A DNA stretch of 64,000 bases from Flammeovirga agarivorans (GCF_012641475.1 NZ_JABAIL010000012.1:62001-126000), one strand, 5' to 3'. Shown: positions 25,075 through 34,698, counted from the first letter of the stretch. The notes: generated from the letters alone by a model not told the origin. Numbers and translations are program-made.

Positions 25075-27432
25075 CTATCGCAAGAAGTACCTTACCTTCA
25101 TATAAAAGGCTCTTCCTGGTTTCTGAATATTAAAATTGTCGAAAGCCAAAGCATTAAAAATGTTCTTTGATTCTAGACTTATATTGTAGCGATTGTCTTT
25201 TGTTGAAGCGGTAATACCAACATTATGCAATAATTGAGTAGGTATAATATTCTTCTCTCCTCCTTGAGCAATAGATTCATAACCTAAGAAAAACTCATGT
25301 ACATAATTCAGGTTATAACTTAGGAGTAAACCCACTTTCTTTGATGGCAGTAAGCTGTAACTAGCACCCAAATTTCCAAATAGGTAAGGTGTGTTAGGTA
25401 ATTGATCTCTGTACACTCTACTTTCATCACCTGTAGCATCTACTTTTTCATTATTTAGAACATATTGTCTAGAGATATTGGCATTCCAAAATAATCTGTT
25501 GTTCCACTGCCACTCTAAATCTAATTCATAGCCATAGATCAAAACACTTAGGATATTTTCATACCGACTACCTCTAATAAATGATTCTCTAAATGTGAAG
25601 TTATCCACATCTCTCCTAAAGAAGTTAACACCCGTTTTTAGCTTGTTCTTCCCAAAACTAGGGTTATAATTGAAGCCAAAATTAAGGTTATAAGTTGCTT
25701 CTGGCTGAAGTTCAGGGTTTGCATAAATGGCTAAACCATCACCAAAAACTTCTACAGGTTCTGGTAATCTATATCCTCTTTCAAATGAACTTTTAATGAG
25801 TAATTGAGGGAGTATAAAATAACGGCCGCTAATCGCATACCCCATCTCACTTTTAGTGGTTTCTAGGTCTTCGATTTCTACAGAGTGGTCTTTCAGGTAC
25901 TTTGCATTTCTAGTATACATGTAGAAATGGTAATTCTTTAATGCCACATTTAAGTTTAATCGATTACTCATTAAGTGAGCATTATACGATATGCCAAAAA
26001 TGTTTTTCCTTAATTTATTTGGAGTACGGAATGGTTCATTCTCAGGGGTTCCTAAACGGTTTTCGCCTTGTCTTTCTACTTGGTAACCAATGTAATTGGC
26101 ATTAATTGTATGGTTTTCAAATAGCTTATATTTAACATTACCTCTGTATATAAATGTTTTCTGCTCAAACTCATAAAGAGTTTTCTGATTGAATAATTCC
26201 GCAGAGTTATCATTTGTGACTCTTGTTACTTCACCAAGCCAATTGTACCTATTCGAAGTGGTATCTATACTGATAAAGTTTCTTGTGTTGTACACCGCAA
26301 ATAACTTCACTGACATTCTATCGTCTAATAAATTTGATTTACTATACTTAAGTGTAGTTATATGACTATCTTCCTCGGACCTTACCTCTCCTCTTGGATT
26401 ACCATAAAAATCCGTTTGTGCATCATCTTCAGTTCTTGTAAATGAGTGACCAATAATTAAATCATCAGCCCACTTTACTTGTGTAAAACCACCTTCCAAC
26501 ATTGCAGTATAAGACATAAAGTCATCATGAAAACGCTCTACATCTACCGTTTTCCATTCTTTATCTACATACACTTCCATGTCGTACATGGTGTAGTTGT
26601 TATTACTAAAATTATAGAATAGTTTGGGTCTTACAGTAAAACCAGACTTTTCATGTCTATACTGACTGTTTACTGCTAATCGATGGGTATTAAAAGAACC
26701 ATAGCTATAAGAAGCATCTAAATATGAATCTAAAGTTTCTGTAGGAATTATATTAACAGCACCACCAAGTGCATCGGCTCCTAAATCGACGGGCACTACA
26801 CCTTTGTATACATCAACCCTATCAATCAGGTTAACAGGAAAGTTATTTAATTTATAAGCATCACCTAAATAATCCGTTGGGATATCATCAACAAAAAATC
26901 GGACCCTGTAATCAGATAAACCATTTAACGAGAAGTTATAATCTGAACCCACTCCACCCGATTCTCGAATACGAACTCCCGATGTTCTGTTCAATACTTG
27001 GTTCATATCGATTGTGGAGTTTTTAAATACTTCCAAGTCTATTGATTGCACAGCAAAACCACTTTCTTCTACTGTAGTAGAGTTAGATTTTCCAGTAATC
27101 ACCACCTCATCGATGGCAACAACATCTTCAATTAAAACGATATTGAATTCAGAAGATGGTTGATTTTCAAGATCAACCGCTTTCACCATTTTTTTATAGC
27201 CTAAACGAGTAAAAATAAGGTTGAACTTTGTTTGCTTTACTTTCTTTAAACTAAAGTATCCATCTTTATCAGAGAAGGTGACAATATTTTTTCCTTCAAT
27301 ACCTACAATTACATTATCAATAGGTAGACCTTTTTCACTCATTACAGAACCAGTGATAACGGTACCCTTTTCTTGAGAAAAAGCTAGAGCAACAGTTATA
27401 AAATAAAGAAAGAGTGTTAATTTTTTGTTCAA
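25075..27432 (-). CDS. TonB-dependent siderophore receptor
   Basis: A 785-residue outer-membrane receptor: signal peptide (about 1-19, ALAFSQ), a carboxypeptidase-regulatory-like domain (about 24-105; VITGSVMSEKGLPIDNVIV), plug domain (about 118-235; VDEVVITGKS, VDVYKGVVPVDLGADALGG) and a 22-strand barrel ending with F (AFYMKVRYFLR). It should import a ferric siderophore using TonB energy. It heads the leftward block receptor-DUF4374-PepSY-barrel. A LytS/LytTR pair is encoded divergently 150 bases away and may control it. The ligand cannot be named. Confidence 0.93.
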   Translation of the reverse strand: MNKKLTLFLYFITVALAFSQEKGTVITGSVMSEKGLPIDNVIVGIEGKNIVTFSDKDGYFSLKKVKQTKFNLIFTRLGYKKMVKAVDLENQPSSEFNIVLIEDVVAIDEVVITGKSNSTTVEESGFAVQSIDLEVFKNSTIDMNQVLNRTSGVRIRESGGVGSDYNFSLNGLSDYRVRFFVDDIPTDYLGDAYKLNNFPVNLIDRVDVYKGVVPVDLGADALGGAVNIIPTETLDSYLDASYSYGSFNTHRLAVNSQYRHEKSGFTVRPKLFYNFSNNNYTMYDMEVYVDKEWKTVDVERFHDDFMSYTAMLEGGFTQVKWADDLIIGHSFTRTEDDAQTDFYGNPRGEVRSEEDSHITTLKYSKSNLLDDRMSVKLFAVYNTRNFISIDTTSNRYNWLGEVTRVTNDNSAELFNQKTLYEFEQKTFIYRGNVKYKLFENHTINANYIGYQVERQGENRLGTPENEPFRTPNKLRKNIFGISYNAHLMSNRLNLNVALKNYHFYMYTRNAKYLKDHSVEIEDLETTKSEMGYAISGRYFILPQLLIKSSFERGYRLPEPVEVFGDGLAIYANPELQPEATYNLNFGFNYNPSFGKNKLKTGVNFFRRDVDNFTFRESFIRGSRYENILSVLIYGYELDLEWQWNNRLFWNANISRQYVLNNEKVDATGDESRVYRDQLPNTPYLFGNLGASYSLLPSKKVGLLLSYNLNYVHEFFLGYESIAQGGEKNIIPTQLLHNVGITASTKDNRYNISLESKNIFNALAFDNFNIQKPGRAFYMKVRYFLR

Positions 27433-27583
27433 GATTGAAAGTATTTGCTATTTAGACTAATTACAAATAACAAATTTATTAAATATTAGTAAGTTGCAAA
27501 GGTGAAATCGGTAAACGACATTTTTTTTACCGCTAACAACATTCAAACAATTTGATATACCTCAGTATATTATACTTTTAGTA

Positions 27584-28639
27584 TTGATTGCTATGACTTT
27601 CTCTTTCCAAAAATTAAAGAATAATTATAATGAAATCACCTATCAAGGAGTCATTATTACAATACTCTTTATTTATTTTTCGTATACATTAGACGGTACA
27701 CAAAACGTATCACTTTACTCTCTTGTTTCGATACATAAATTTGCTTTCTTTGGTAATTACTTAGTTGCCGCTATTATTATTAATTACTTTTTGCTTCCCT
27801 ATTTTTATTATCGCAACCAGACATTATTGTTTGTTATTTTTCTTAGCTTTCTAATAAGCTTTGTGATTCTAACAGATGAATTTATCCTCGAACAGATTTA
27901 TTATCCTGATACTAGAGGACAATATTTCCCTGGAATCTTATTTACCTTAATAGAGACGCTCCCATTAATTTTTATCATGGTTGCTTTTAAGATTGTATGG
28001 GACTTTAATAAAAAACAAAGTGAAATTGAGCAATTAAAATCTTTAATGAATGAAAGTGAGCTTCAATTTTTAAAATATCAGATCAACCCGCATTTTCTTT
28101 TTAACCATCTGAACAATTTGTATGCTTATGCTTTAGAAGAATCACCGAAAACACCTTCAATAATATTAGAGCTATCTTCTGTGCTTCGATATATGCTGTA
28201 TGATTGCAAGGAGAATGAAGTAATGCTTTCTAAAGAATTAATGCATCTAAAAAACTATACAGCATTAAATGAACTACAAATTCATGAAAGAGGTATTGTT
28301 AATTATAAAGAGGAAATCCTTTCAAGTGATTTTAAGATCTCTCCACTAATCTTGGTTGTATTTATTGAAAATGCTTTCAAGCACAGCAACGAAAGTCAGA
28401 TTAAAAATATTACTATCGATATTGATATAGTAGTAAATAAAGAAGGCCTACTCACTTTCACCTGCATTAATAATTTTTTACCTCATTTTGCTAAAAGTAC
28501 ACACTCTGGAATTGGATTAGAGAATGTAAAGAAACGTCTGCATTTACTATATCCGAACCAACATGAATTATCCATAGAATCCATCGACAATTTATTCAAA
28601 GTCACACTAACATTAAACTTAAAACACATCGAAATATGA
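27584..28639 (+). CDS. LytS-type sensor histidine kinase
   Basis: A 351-residue membrane kinase with four predicted helices in the first 145 residues, then a His_kinase domain with the phospho-acceptor motif YQINPHFLFNHLNN (His about 169) and an HATPase region with VFIENAFKHS and GIGLENVKKRL. It phosphorylates the response regulator whose start overlaps its stop by four bases (28636-28639). It has no periplasmic sensor domain, so it must sense through the membrane helices. A possible -7 (TACTTTTA) lies near 27568. The divergent siderophore receptor operon is a plausible target. Confidence 0.92.
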   Translation: MIAMTFSFQKLKNNYNEITYQGVIITILFIYFSYTLDGTQNVSLYSLVSIHKFAFFGNYLVAAIIINYFLLPYFYYRNQTLLFVIFLSFLISFVILTDEFILEQIYYPDTRGQYFPGILFTLIETLPLIFIMVAFKIVWDFNKKQSEIEQLKSLMNESELQFLKYQINPHFLFNHLNNLYAYALEESPKTPSIILELSSVLRYMLYDCKENEVMLSKELMHLKNYTALNELQIHERGIVNYKEEILSSDFKISPLILVVFIENAFKHSNESQIKNITIDIDIVVNKEGLLTFTCINNFLPHFAKSTHSGIGLENVKKRLHLLYPNQHELSIESIDNLFKVTLTLNLKHIEI

Positions 28640-29307
28640 TTACATGTATTATAGTAGAAGATCAGGCTCCAGCTCAAAAGATTCTTAAAAACTACATTCA
28701 AAAAACGGATCAACTTTCATTACTTAATACATTCTCCGATGCTATCGAGGCAAAAGAATTTATCGAAGAACATCCTGTTGATTTAATGTTTTTGGACATT
28801 AATTTACCTCAATTATCAGGTATTGAATTTTTAAAGTCTCTAAAAAATAGTCCTGTAGTGATACTCACAACCGCTTTTTCCGATTATGCATTAGAGAGTT
28901 ATCAATATAGAGTGATTGATTATTTGTTAAAGCCGTTTTCTTATGATCGATTTATTTTATCTATTAACAAGGCATTGTCTTTACTTAATTACTCTAGTCA
29001 TAATGAAGTGATCTTTATTAAATCACGAAATGATATCATTAAAATTAAACATCAAGATATATTCTATATTAAATCTGATGTGGACTATACTGAAATATTT
29101 ACCACTTCTAAAAAGTACCTTTCTTCCTCCTCTTTAAAAGAATGGAACCATAAATTGGACAACACATTTTGTCAGGTTCATCGATCGTATATTGTCAATT
29201 TAGAACACCTTCTTAAGATCTCTCAAAATAAAGTACACCTTTCTAATGAAGAAGTTATTCCAATTGGCCGAGCGTATAAAAAAGAGTTTATGGAGAAATG
29301 TAATTAA
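28636..29307 (+). CDS. LytTR response regulator
   Basis: A 223-residue regulator: receiver domain (about 1-115) with the acidic pair in VEDQ, the phospho-acceptor Asp in LMFLDINLP (about 54) and the Lys in LLKPF; then a LytTR DNA-binding domain (about 130-220; IFYIKSDVDYTEIFT, CQVHRSYIVNLEHL). It overlaps the kinase gene by four bases and ends just before a hairpin terminator. The LytTR class binds direct repeats; no such site was mapped. The divergent iron-uptake operon is the most likely target. Confidence 0.94.
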   Translation: MITCIIVEDQAPAQKILKNYIQKTDQLSLLNTFSDAIEAKEFIEEHPVDLMFLDINLPQLSGIEFLKSLKNSPVVILTTAFSDYALESYQYRVIDYLLKPFSYDRFILSINKALSLLNYSSHNEVIFIKSRNDIIKIKHQDIFYIKSDVDYTEIFTTSKKYLSSSSLKEWNHKLDNTFCQVHRSYIVNLEHLLKISQNKVHLSNEEVIPIGRAYKKEFMEKCN

Positions 29308-29328
29308 TTATATTTTGGGCAAAAAAAG

Positions 29329-29346
29329 AGAGACTATAAAGTCTCT
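29329..29346. terminator. Hairpin terminator between LytTR regulator and merC
   Basis: Arms AGAGACT (29329-29335) and AGTCTCT (29340-29346) with a 4-base loop; A-run on the left and T-run on the right make it work in both directions between convergent genes. Confidence 0.82.
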
Positions 29347-29361
29347 TTTAATCAGTAAGCG

Positions 29362-29760
29362 TTAACTGCAACAGGTATCTCCTGCACATTTACAATCTTT
29401 CCTATTGTATAAATGTAATGCAATTAATGAAAGAGTAGGAACAAAAATAAGATTTTCATGAATACTCATCCAATGGAATTGCTCATTCATAACAATGCCT
29501 AAAAGCACAATCCAACTAATACTGAACAATATCTGGATGATTCGTCTTCTACTGATTTTAATTGAACGATAAACAGCAACAAAAGAGATCAATACAAAAA
29601 GTATATCAAATTGTTTCCACCAAACTGGAGAGGCTTCACAGCAACCACTTGTTGTACAGCTATCAACCAAAAAGAAAAGAGGAGTAGCAATACAATGTAA
29701 TAAGCATAAAAAGCTAATCGCAGCACCTAAAACATCAGATTTAAGACTTAATGTATTCAT
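29362..29760 (-). CDS. MerC-domain membrane protein
   Basis: About 132 residues from the ATG at 29760; the frame is open 15 codons further upstream. It has four membrane helices with cysteine pairs typical of MerC-domain proteins: a CLLHC motif in helix 1, CTTSGCC in a loop, and a cysteine-rich end (CKCAGDTCCS). MerC was named for mercury transport, but Bacteroidota copies are often linked to zinc and other metals. It follows the Fur/Zur gene and has its own Zur-like palindrome 56-74 bases upstream, so it is probably made under zinc starvation. Confidence 0.86.
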   Translation of the reverse strand: MNTLSLKSDVLGAAISFLCLLHCIATPLFFLVDSCTTSGCCEASPVWWKQFDILFVLISFVAVYRSIKISRRRIIQILFSISWIVLLGIVMNEQFHWMSIHENLIFVPTLSLIALHLYNRKDCKCAGDTCCS

Positions 29761-29815
29761 ATAGAAATTGAAATATTTAAATAATGAAGAGACAAAAATA
29801 ATCAAAAATCTATTT

Positions 29816-29834
29816 ATTGCGATACCGTTGCAAT
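29816..29834. promoter_or_regulatory. Zur-like palindrome upstream of merC
   Basis: ATTGCGATACCGTTGCAAT is a near-perfect inverted repeat and matches the three other sites (30354, 34699, 52729). It lies between the Fur-family gene stop and the merC start. Confidence 0.75.
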
Positions 29835-29848
29835 AATAATAAATGTAA

Positions 29849-30352
29849 TTAACCTACAACTACTTCTTGTTCAGCACAACTTGGACAAATACCTTCAAGT
29901 ACTAGCCTTGCCGAAGTAATACTAAAACCATTAAAATTTGTGTACTCCGGGAGTGCTAAATCATTCATACAAAATGTTTTCTTACATCGTTTACATAAAA
30001 AATGTGCATGATTTTCAGAATGACAACTTACTTCTTCTTGAGTTAACGCATATTTCGAAACGCTATTAAACCCAGGCACTTTATGAATAACACCCTTCTC
30101 TAAAAAAATATCAAGAGCTCTGTAAATTGTTGCTTTGTCTGGGTTTGATTTAATCCTTTGTTGCAAATCTTTATGAGTTAAACCATAAGAATTTTCCATA
30201 AAAATCTCTAACAATTCTGTTCTAAATGGTGTACTCCTAATCCCATAATTACAAAGGTATTCCCTCTTCGAATTAAATTTCTTCATTAAAAAATCGTCAT
30301 TAACACCCTCAATAAATACAACATTGTTGTCTTTAATAAAATAATTCTCCAT
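29849..30352 (-). CDS. zur: Fur-family metal repressor, probably Zur
   Basis: A 167-residue Fur-type regulator. The winged helix spans about 28-100 (GIRSTPFRTELLEIF, DKATIYRALDIFLEKG); the dimer/metal part carries HSENHAHFLCKRCKKTF and the pair CPSCAE, giving two CxxC motifs for structural zinc. The histidine in SCHSENHAHF supplies the regulatory site. The extra 25-residue N-terminus is longer than usual, and the Met at 23 is a possible start. Zinc rather than iron is inferred from the neighbours: MerC, a His/Glu-rich lipoprotein, HisI and FolE. A palindrome directly before its start suggests autoregulation and control of the divergent receptor. Confidence 0.85.
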   Translation of the reverse strand: MENYFIKDNNVVFIEGVNDDFLMKKFNSKREYLCNYGIRSTPFRTELLEIFMENSYGLTHKDLQQRIKSNPDKATIYRALDIFLEKGVIHKVPGFNSVSKYALTQEEVSCHSENHAHFLCKRCKKTFCMNDLALPEYTNFNGFSITSARLVLEGICPSCAEQEVVVG

Positions 30353-30353
30353 T

Positions 30354-30372
30354 TTTGCGACACTATCGCATT
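30354..30372. promoter_or_regulatory. Zur-like palindrome between zur and TonB receptor
   Basis: TTTGCGACACTATCGCATT is an inverted repeat lying two bases before the zur start and 78 bases before the receptor ATG (30450). It could repress both divergent transcripts. Confidence 0.75.
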
Positions 30373-30449
30373 TAATAGCAAATATATAATTTTGTTTAAA
30401 TATTTGTTGATAAATGATTCAATTAATAAATCATCCTAACACTTTTTTA

Positions 30450-32870
30450 ATGAAAAAGCTACTTCTTCTTTTTCTCTTTCAACTTTCAAGTCTCCTTGTT
30501 TTCTCACAGGCTTCAGGCAATTGTGACTATAAATTGCAAGGAACAATCCTTGATATTGAAACAAAAGAAGCATTACCTTTTGTAGTTGTTAGTGTTAAAG
30601 GAACTAAGCATTATACTCTTACAGACAATGAGGGCAAGTTCCAATTAACTGGATTATGTGAGATCACCAATTGTTTAGAAATTACTTGTAATGGCTATTG
30701 TAACACCACATGTGATGCTACTTGTTCTGTGCATAAAGAGCACAAAAACAATTCTGTAATCTATTTAAAACCAGATGTTGTTGCTCTAAATGAGGTTACT
30801 GTAACAGATATAGAAGAAAAAACCGGTACTGTTAGTATTGCACAAGATCTAGTAGATAGACAATCACTCGCCCTTAACCCAACCCAAACATTAGCTTCTG
30901 CTATTACCAATATCGATGGAGTCACTTTTACTTCTACAGGTAATAATGTACAACTTCCTGTTATCCATGGATTGTACGGAAATAGGGTTCTAGTATTAAA
31001 TAATGGCTTAAAACACGGCTTCCAGAATTGGGGATCAGACCATGCCCCTGAAATAGATATTACTTCAGCGAATAGCGTAACAGTGATCAAAGGAGCATCT
31101 GGTGTTCGTTATGGCCCTGAGGCATTAGGAGGAGCAATTGTAGTCGATGCAAACCCACTAAATTTTAATCGGCCACTACATATTGGTGCCGGAACGGGGT
31201 ATCAAACCAATGGTAAAGGATATAATTTTAATACAGAAATAAGTGAAGGTTTTGATAACCTTAGCTATCATGTTGGAGGTAGTTATACTAGAATTGGTGA
31301 TAGACATGCTCCTGATTACTCTTTAACGAATACAGGAAAAGAAGAAAAATCTTTCAACGCTGGATTAAAATATAAATTCGGGAATTTTGATGTTAAAGGA
31401 TACTATAGTTTTATCGATCAGAACTTAGCACTATTAAGAGCTTCAGTTGCAGAAACTGGCGATTCTTTTATTAAGGCCATCAATTCTGATGTACCGCTTA
31501 TTGTGCGTCCTTTTTCTTATGATATTAACGAACCAAATCAGTTAACTCAACATCACCTGCTCAAAGGTGAAGTAAATTGGTGGATTTCAGATGATGAAAA
31601 ACTTACGTTTAGAGTTGGTCGACAAATCAATAAAAGAAAAGAGTTTGATGTAAGAAGAAATGCTGACCTTCCCATTATTGACCTTGACTTAACAACTTCA
31701 GATTATCAATTAGAATGGGATCATAAAAATTGGCTTCAATTAGATGGAATCATTGGAGCTCAGTTATTTACTCAGGATAACAACAACAACCCTGGTACAA
31801 ATACTACAGCCTTTATTCCTAATTATAACACTACTAGAGTGAGTGGTTTTATCATTGAAAGTTTTCAACGAAATCAAAATACCTTTGAAATTGGTATTCG
31901 AGCTGATTATGAAAACAACAATGTAAGAGGTAGAGATATTTATCAAAATGTATTTAGAGATGAATACAGTTTTGTCAATGTCACTTCATCATTAGGATAC
32001 ATCCGTCAGATCAATGACAATACTACTTTCAGAACAAACTTGGGTACAGCATGGCGTACTCCAAATGTAGAAGAACTTTACAGCTTTGGTCAGCATGGAT
32101 TTAAAATTACTTATGGTATGCTTCGATATGGTTTCGATGAAAATGGCAGCATAAATACCGATGAAGTAAAACCTTTAGCTGAAAGTAATGTAAAACCCGA
32201 AAAAGGATATAAGTGGATTAATGAACTAAAGCACCAAAGTGGTGATAATACTTATACGGTTACTGCTTATTCACATTACATCCAAAACTATGTATTTGAA
32301 AGACCTTTCGGAGTATTAGGGACTATCAGAGGTCCTATGCCAGGATTTATTTTTGATCAGGCAAATGCTGTTTTTATAGGAAGCGATTTCACATGGCAAA
32401 GACAGTGGTCTAATTCATTAACGGGCACATTTGGTATTAGCTACCTATGGTCACAAAATATTGAAGATAATGAACCTCTCATCAATCAGCCTCCAATTAC
32501 AACACATTATGAACTGAATTGTAATTTGAAGCCATTTTGGATCGTTGAATCTTCTCATTTATCTCTTAGACCAAGTTTTACTTTCAAACAATTCCAAGCT
32601 CCAAGAACTGTTCCTCCAGAAGATATCATAGATGGAACAGTCGAAATAACTCCTACTTCAGAAATATTCGATTTTAAAGATGCACCAGAAGGATACTTCT
32701 TATTTGATATATCCTATGGATTTAAAATCAAGGATTTTACTGCCAACATCGCAGTTCATAATGTATTTAATACTCGTTACAGAAATTACCTCAACAGCAT
32801 GAGGTACTTCGCAGACGAAATGGGAAGAAATTTCCTCTTCTCTATCAATTATAATTTCAACGCTAAATAA
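30450..32870 (+). CDS. TonB-dependent metal (zinc) receptor
   Basis: About 806 residues from the ATG at 30450, where the signal peptide begins (MKKLLLLFLFQL, to about 20); the open frame starts 12 codons earlier. It has a carboxypeptidase-regulatory-like domain with a cysteine-rich insert (six Cys in about 25 residues near 68-95, plus HKEH), a plug (VALNEVTVTDIEE, VIKGASGVRYGPEALGG) and a barrel ending in F-x-x-N-Y-N-F. The order receptor, His-rich lipoprotein, under a Zur-like box, fits a ZnuD-like zinc importer. Copper is an alternative, given the cysteines. It is 7 bases before the lipoprotein gene. Confidence 0.9.
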   Translation: MKKLLLLFLFQLSSLLVFSQASGNCDYKLQGTILDIETKEALPFVVVSVKGTKHYTLTDNEGKFQLTGLCEITNCLEITCNGYCNTTCDATCSVHKEHKNNSVIYLKPDVVALNEVTVTDIEEKTGTVSIAQDLVDRQSLALNPTQTLASAITNIDGVTFTSTGNNVQLPVIHGLYGNRVLVLNNGLKHGFQNWGSDHAPEIDITSANSVTVIKGASGVRYGPEALGGAIVVDANPLNFNRPLHIGAGTGYQTNGKGYNFNTEISEGFDNLSYHVGGSYTRIGDRHAPDYSLTNTGKEEKSFNAGLKYKFGNFDVKGYYSFIDQNLALLRASVAETGDSFIKAINSDVPLIVRPFSYDINEPNQLTQHHLLKGEVNWWISDDEKLTFRVGRQINKRKEFDVRRNADLPIIDLDLTTSDYQLEWDHKNWLQLDGIIGAQLFTQDNNNNPGTNTTAFIPNYNTTRVSGFIIESFQRNQNTFEIGIRADYENNNVRGRDIYQNVFRDEYSFVNVTSSLGYIRQINDNTTFRTNLGTAWRTPNVEELYSFGQHGFKITYGMLRYGFDENGSINTDEVKPLAESNVKPEKGYKWINELKHQSGDNTYTVTAYSHYIQNYVFERPFGVLGTIRGPMPGFIFDQANAVFIGSDFTWQRQWSNSLTGTFGISYLWSQNIEDNEPLINQPPITTHYELNCNLKPFWIVESSHLSLRPSFTFKQFQAPRTVPPEDIIDGTVEITPTSEIFDFKDAPEGYFLFDISYGFKIKDFTANIAVHNVFNTRYRNYLNSMRYFADEMGRNFLFSINYNFNAK

Positions 32871-32877
32871 AAAACAA

Positions 32878-33561
32878 ATGAAAACTTTAAGCATTTTCAA
32901 AAGAAGCAGTATTGCACTTTTTGCAATATCAACTTTCGCTTTTACAAGTTGTGATGACAGTGAAGATATTCCACCAGAAGAGCATGATCATGAGACCATC
33001 ACAGATGTAAAATTAATTTTTACAAATACACAAGATGCTAATGATGTAGTAACTGCTTCTGCTCAAGATGAAGATGGTGAAGGTGTAAAACCTCTTGAAA
33101 TCAAAGATGAGATTACATTAGATGCAAATAAGACTTATAAACTTACTTATGAGATCTTAAACACATTAGCACATGACCATGATGAACATGAAGAGGAGGA
33201 GGAAGAAGAAGAGCATCATGACGAAGAAGAACATGAAGAACATGGTGAAGATATCGGTGCTGAAATCTTAGAAGAAGATGATGAACACCAATTCTTCTAT
33301 GCATTTACTGAAGGTGCTTTTTCAGACCCAACAGGAGACGGTAACATCGATAATGCTAGTGATCCAATCAACTATGATGATAAAGATGAAAACGATCTTC
33401 CTGTAGGTTTACAAACAACTTGGACTACTTCAGAGGCTTTAAACAGAGGTGAATTCAGAGTAAGATTAATGCACCAACCTAGTGGTCTTAAAACTGAAAC
33501 ATCTACTGCTGAAACTAGTGACCCAGATTTTGATTTAACTTTTGTATTAAATATCCAATAA
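32878..33561 (+). CDS. His/Glu-rich metal-binding lipoprotein
   Basis: A 227-residue lipoprotein (signal peptide, lipobox TSC near 26). Two metal-chelating stretches are visible: EEHDHE just after the lipobox and a long His/Glu/Asp run at about 100-130 (HDHDEHEEEEEEEEHHDE). The body is beta-rich and ends with DFDLTFVLNIQ. It probably binds zinc at the outer membrane and hands it to, or takes it from, the receptor encoded seven bases upstream. Similar proteins accompany zinc receptors in Bacteroidota. It is followed 9 bases later by hisI, in the same transcript. Confidence 0.85.
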   Translation: MKTLSIFKRSSIALFAISTFAFTSCDDSEDIPPEEHDHETITDVKLIFTNTQDANDVVTASAQDEDGEGVKPLEIKDEITLDANKTYKLTYEILNTLAHDHDEHEEEEEEEEHHDEEEHEEHGEDIGAEILEEDDEHQFFYAFTEGAFSDPTGDGNIDNASDPINYDDKDENDLPVGLQTTWTTSEALNRGEFRVRLMHQPSGLKTETSTAETSDPDFDLTFVLNIQ

Positions 33562-33570
33562 GACATTACA

Positions 33571-33984
33571 ATGCAAGACAGTTCAAAAATTGCATTAGAA
33601 GAGAAACTTATTCCCCAACTCCAATTTGAGAAGAGAGGTGGATTGTTACCCGTCATTGTACAGGAGTATGACTCCGGACAAATACTTATGTTGGGTTACG
33701 CCAATGAAGAGGCTTTTAACTATACTTTAAAAAGTAAAAAAGCCACTTTTTGGTCCACCTCTCGGAACGAATTATGGACCAAGGGAGAAACTTCTGGCAA
33801 TTACCTTCAGATGAAAAACATTATGGTGGACTGTGATCAAGACGCTATTATCTATCAAGTAGAATTGATGGGTAGTGGCGTTTGTCATACATTCGATCAA
33901 CAGGGCGAGAATAGAAAAGCATGCTTCTATAGAAGCTATGATATTGACGAAAAGAAATTGAAATTTATCGAAGGAATGGAGTAA
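33571..33984 (+). CDS. hisI: Phosphoribosyl-AMP cyclohydrolase
   Basis: A 137-residue HisI enzyme (third step of histidine synthesis: PR-AMP to ProFAR). Motifs: GYANEEAFNYTLKS, WSTSRNELWTKGETSGN, and the metal site C88-D-Q-D91-A with C105 (VCHT) and C118 (ACFYR). All three zinc cysteines are kept, with about six extra residues between the last two. No other his genes are present, and the context is a zinc regulon. Duplicate hisI genes under Zur are known in other bacteria as zinc-stress paralogues. It abuts folE with no gap. Confidence 0.92.
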   Translation: MQDSSKIALEEKLIPQLQFEKRGGLLPVIVQEYDSGQILMLGYANEEAFNYTLKSKKATFWSTSRNELWTKGETSGNYLQMKNIMVDCDQDAIIYQVELMGSGVCHTFDQQGENRKACFYRSYDIDEKKLKFIEGME

Positions 33985-34656
33985 ATGAAAAAGAAAGAGA
34001 AATTAAAAATAGAAGCTGAGGGAGACAACCATATCATGACGAGTGTAGATACACCTATGCTACCCAATGCTTTTGAAAAAACAGACAAAGAAAAGATCGA
34101 AATCATTCAAGATTACTTTGCAGGTATTATGGAAACCTTAGGATTAGATTTATCAGATGATAGTCTTAAAGGAACCCCTTACCGATTTGCGAAAATGTAT
34201 GTAAAAGAACTTTTCTCTGGCTTAGACCCTAAAAATAAACCTTCATTATCAGTATTCGACAACAAGTATCAGTACGATAAAATGCTGATTGAGAAAGATA
34301 TTACCTTCTCTTCTGCATGTGAACACCATTTTTTACCAATTGTCGGAAAAGCACATATCGGCTATATTTCTTCAGGTAAAGTCATTGGTATATCAAAGAT
34401 TAACAGAATAGTAGAATACTACGGCAAACGTCCTCAAGTACAAGAAAGAATGACTCTTCAGGTTTATAATGAACTGAAAGACGCTTTAAAGACGGAAGAT
34501 ATCATTGTTATTGTAGATGCTGAACACCTTTGTGTGTCTTCTCGAGGAGTAAAAGATAAAACCAGTTCAACTGTAACCTTAGAATATGGTGGAAAATTTA
34601 ATGATATCGCTTTAAGAGATGAGTTCATTAAATTATTAGACTTAAAAATAAAATAA
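33985..34656 (+). CDS. folE: GTP cyclohydrolase I (type IA)
   Basis: A 223-residue FolE, converting GTP to dihydroneopterin triphosphate for folate or pterin synthesis. The zinc ligands are intact: C112 and H115 in ACEHHFLPIVG, and C183 in HLCVSSRGV. It begins directly after the hisI stop (33984), in the receptor-lipoprotein-hisI-folE operon under the Zur-like box. This is the zinc-dependent family, not the metal-flexible FolE2 usually induced by zinc starvation, which is odd for the context. The first 35 residues are a non-conserved acidic/basic leader. Confidence 0.93.
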   Translation: MKKKEKLKIEAEGDNHIMTSVDTPMLPNAFEKTDKEKIEIIQDYFAGIMETLGLDLSDDSLKGTPYRFAKMYVKELFSGLDPKNKPSLSVFDNKYQYDKMLIEKDITFSSACEHHFLPIVGKAHIGYISSGKVIGISKINRIVEYYGKRPQVQERMTLQVYNELKDALKTEDIIVIVDAEHLCVSSRGVKDKTSSTVTLEYGGKFNDIALRDEFIKLLDLKIK

Positions 34657-34698
34657 AAGAAGTTATTAGTGTTGATAAATGCATAATTCCATAATTTA

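Noticed and set aside
33571-33984. Histidine biosynthesis operon
   Set aside because: hisI is alone; neighbours are metal uptake and folE, so a zinc-stress context explains it better.
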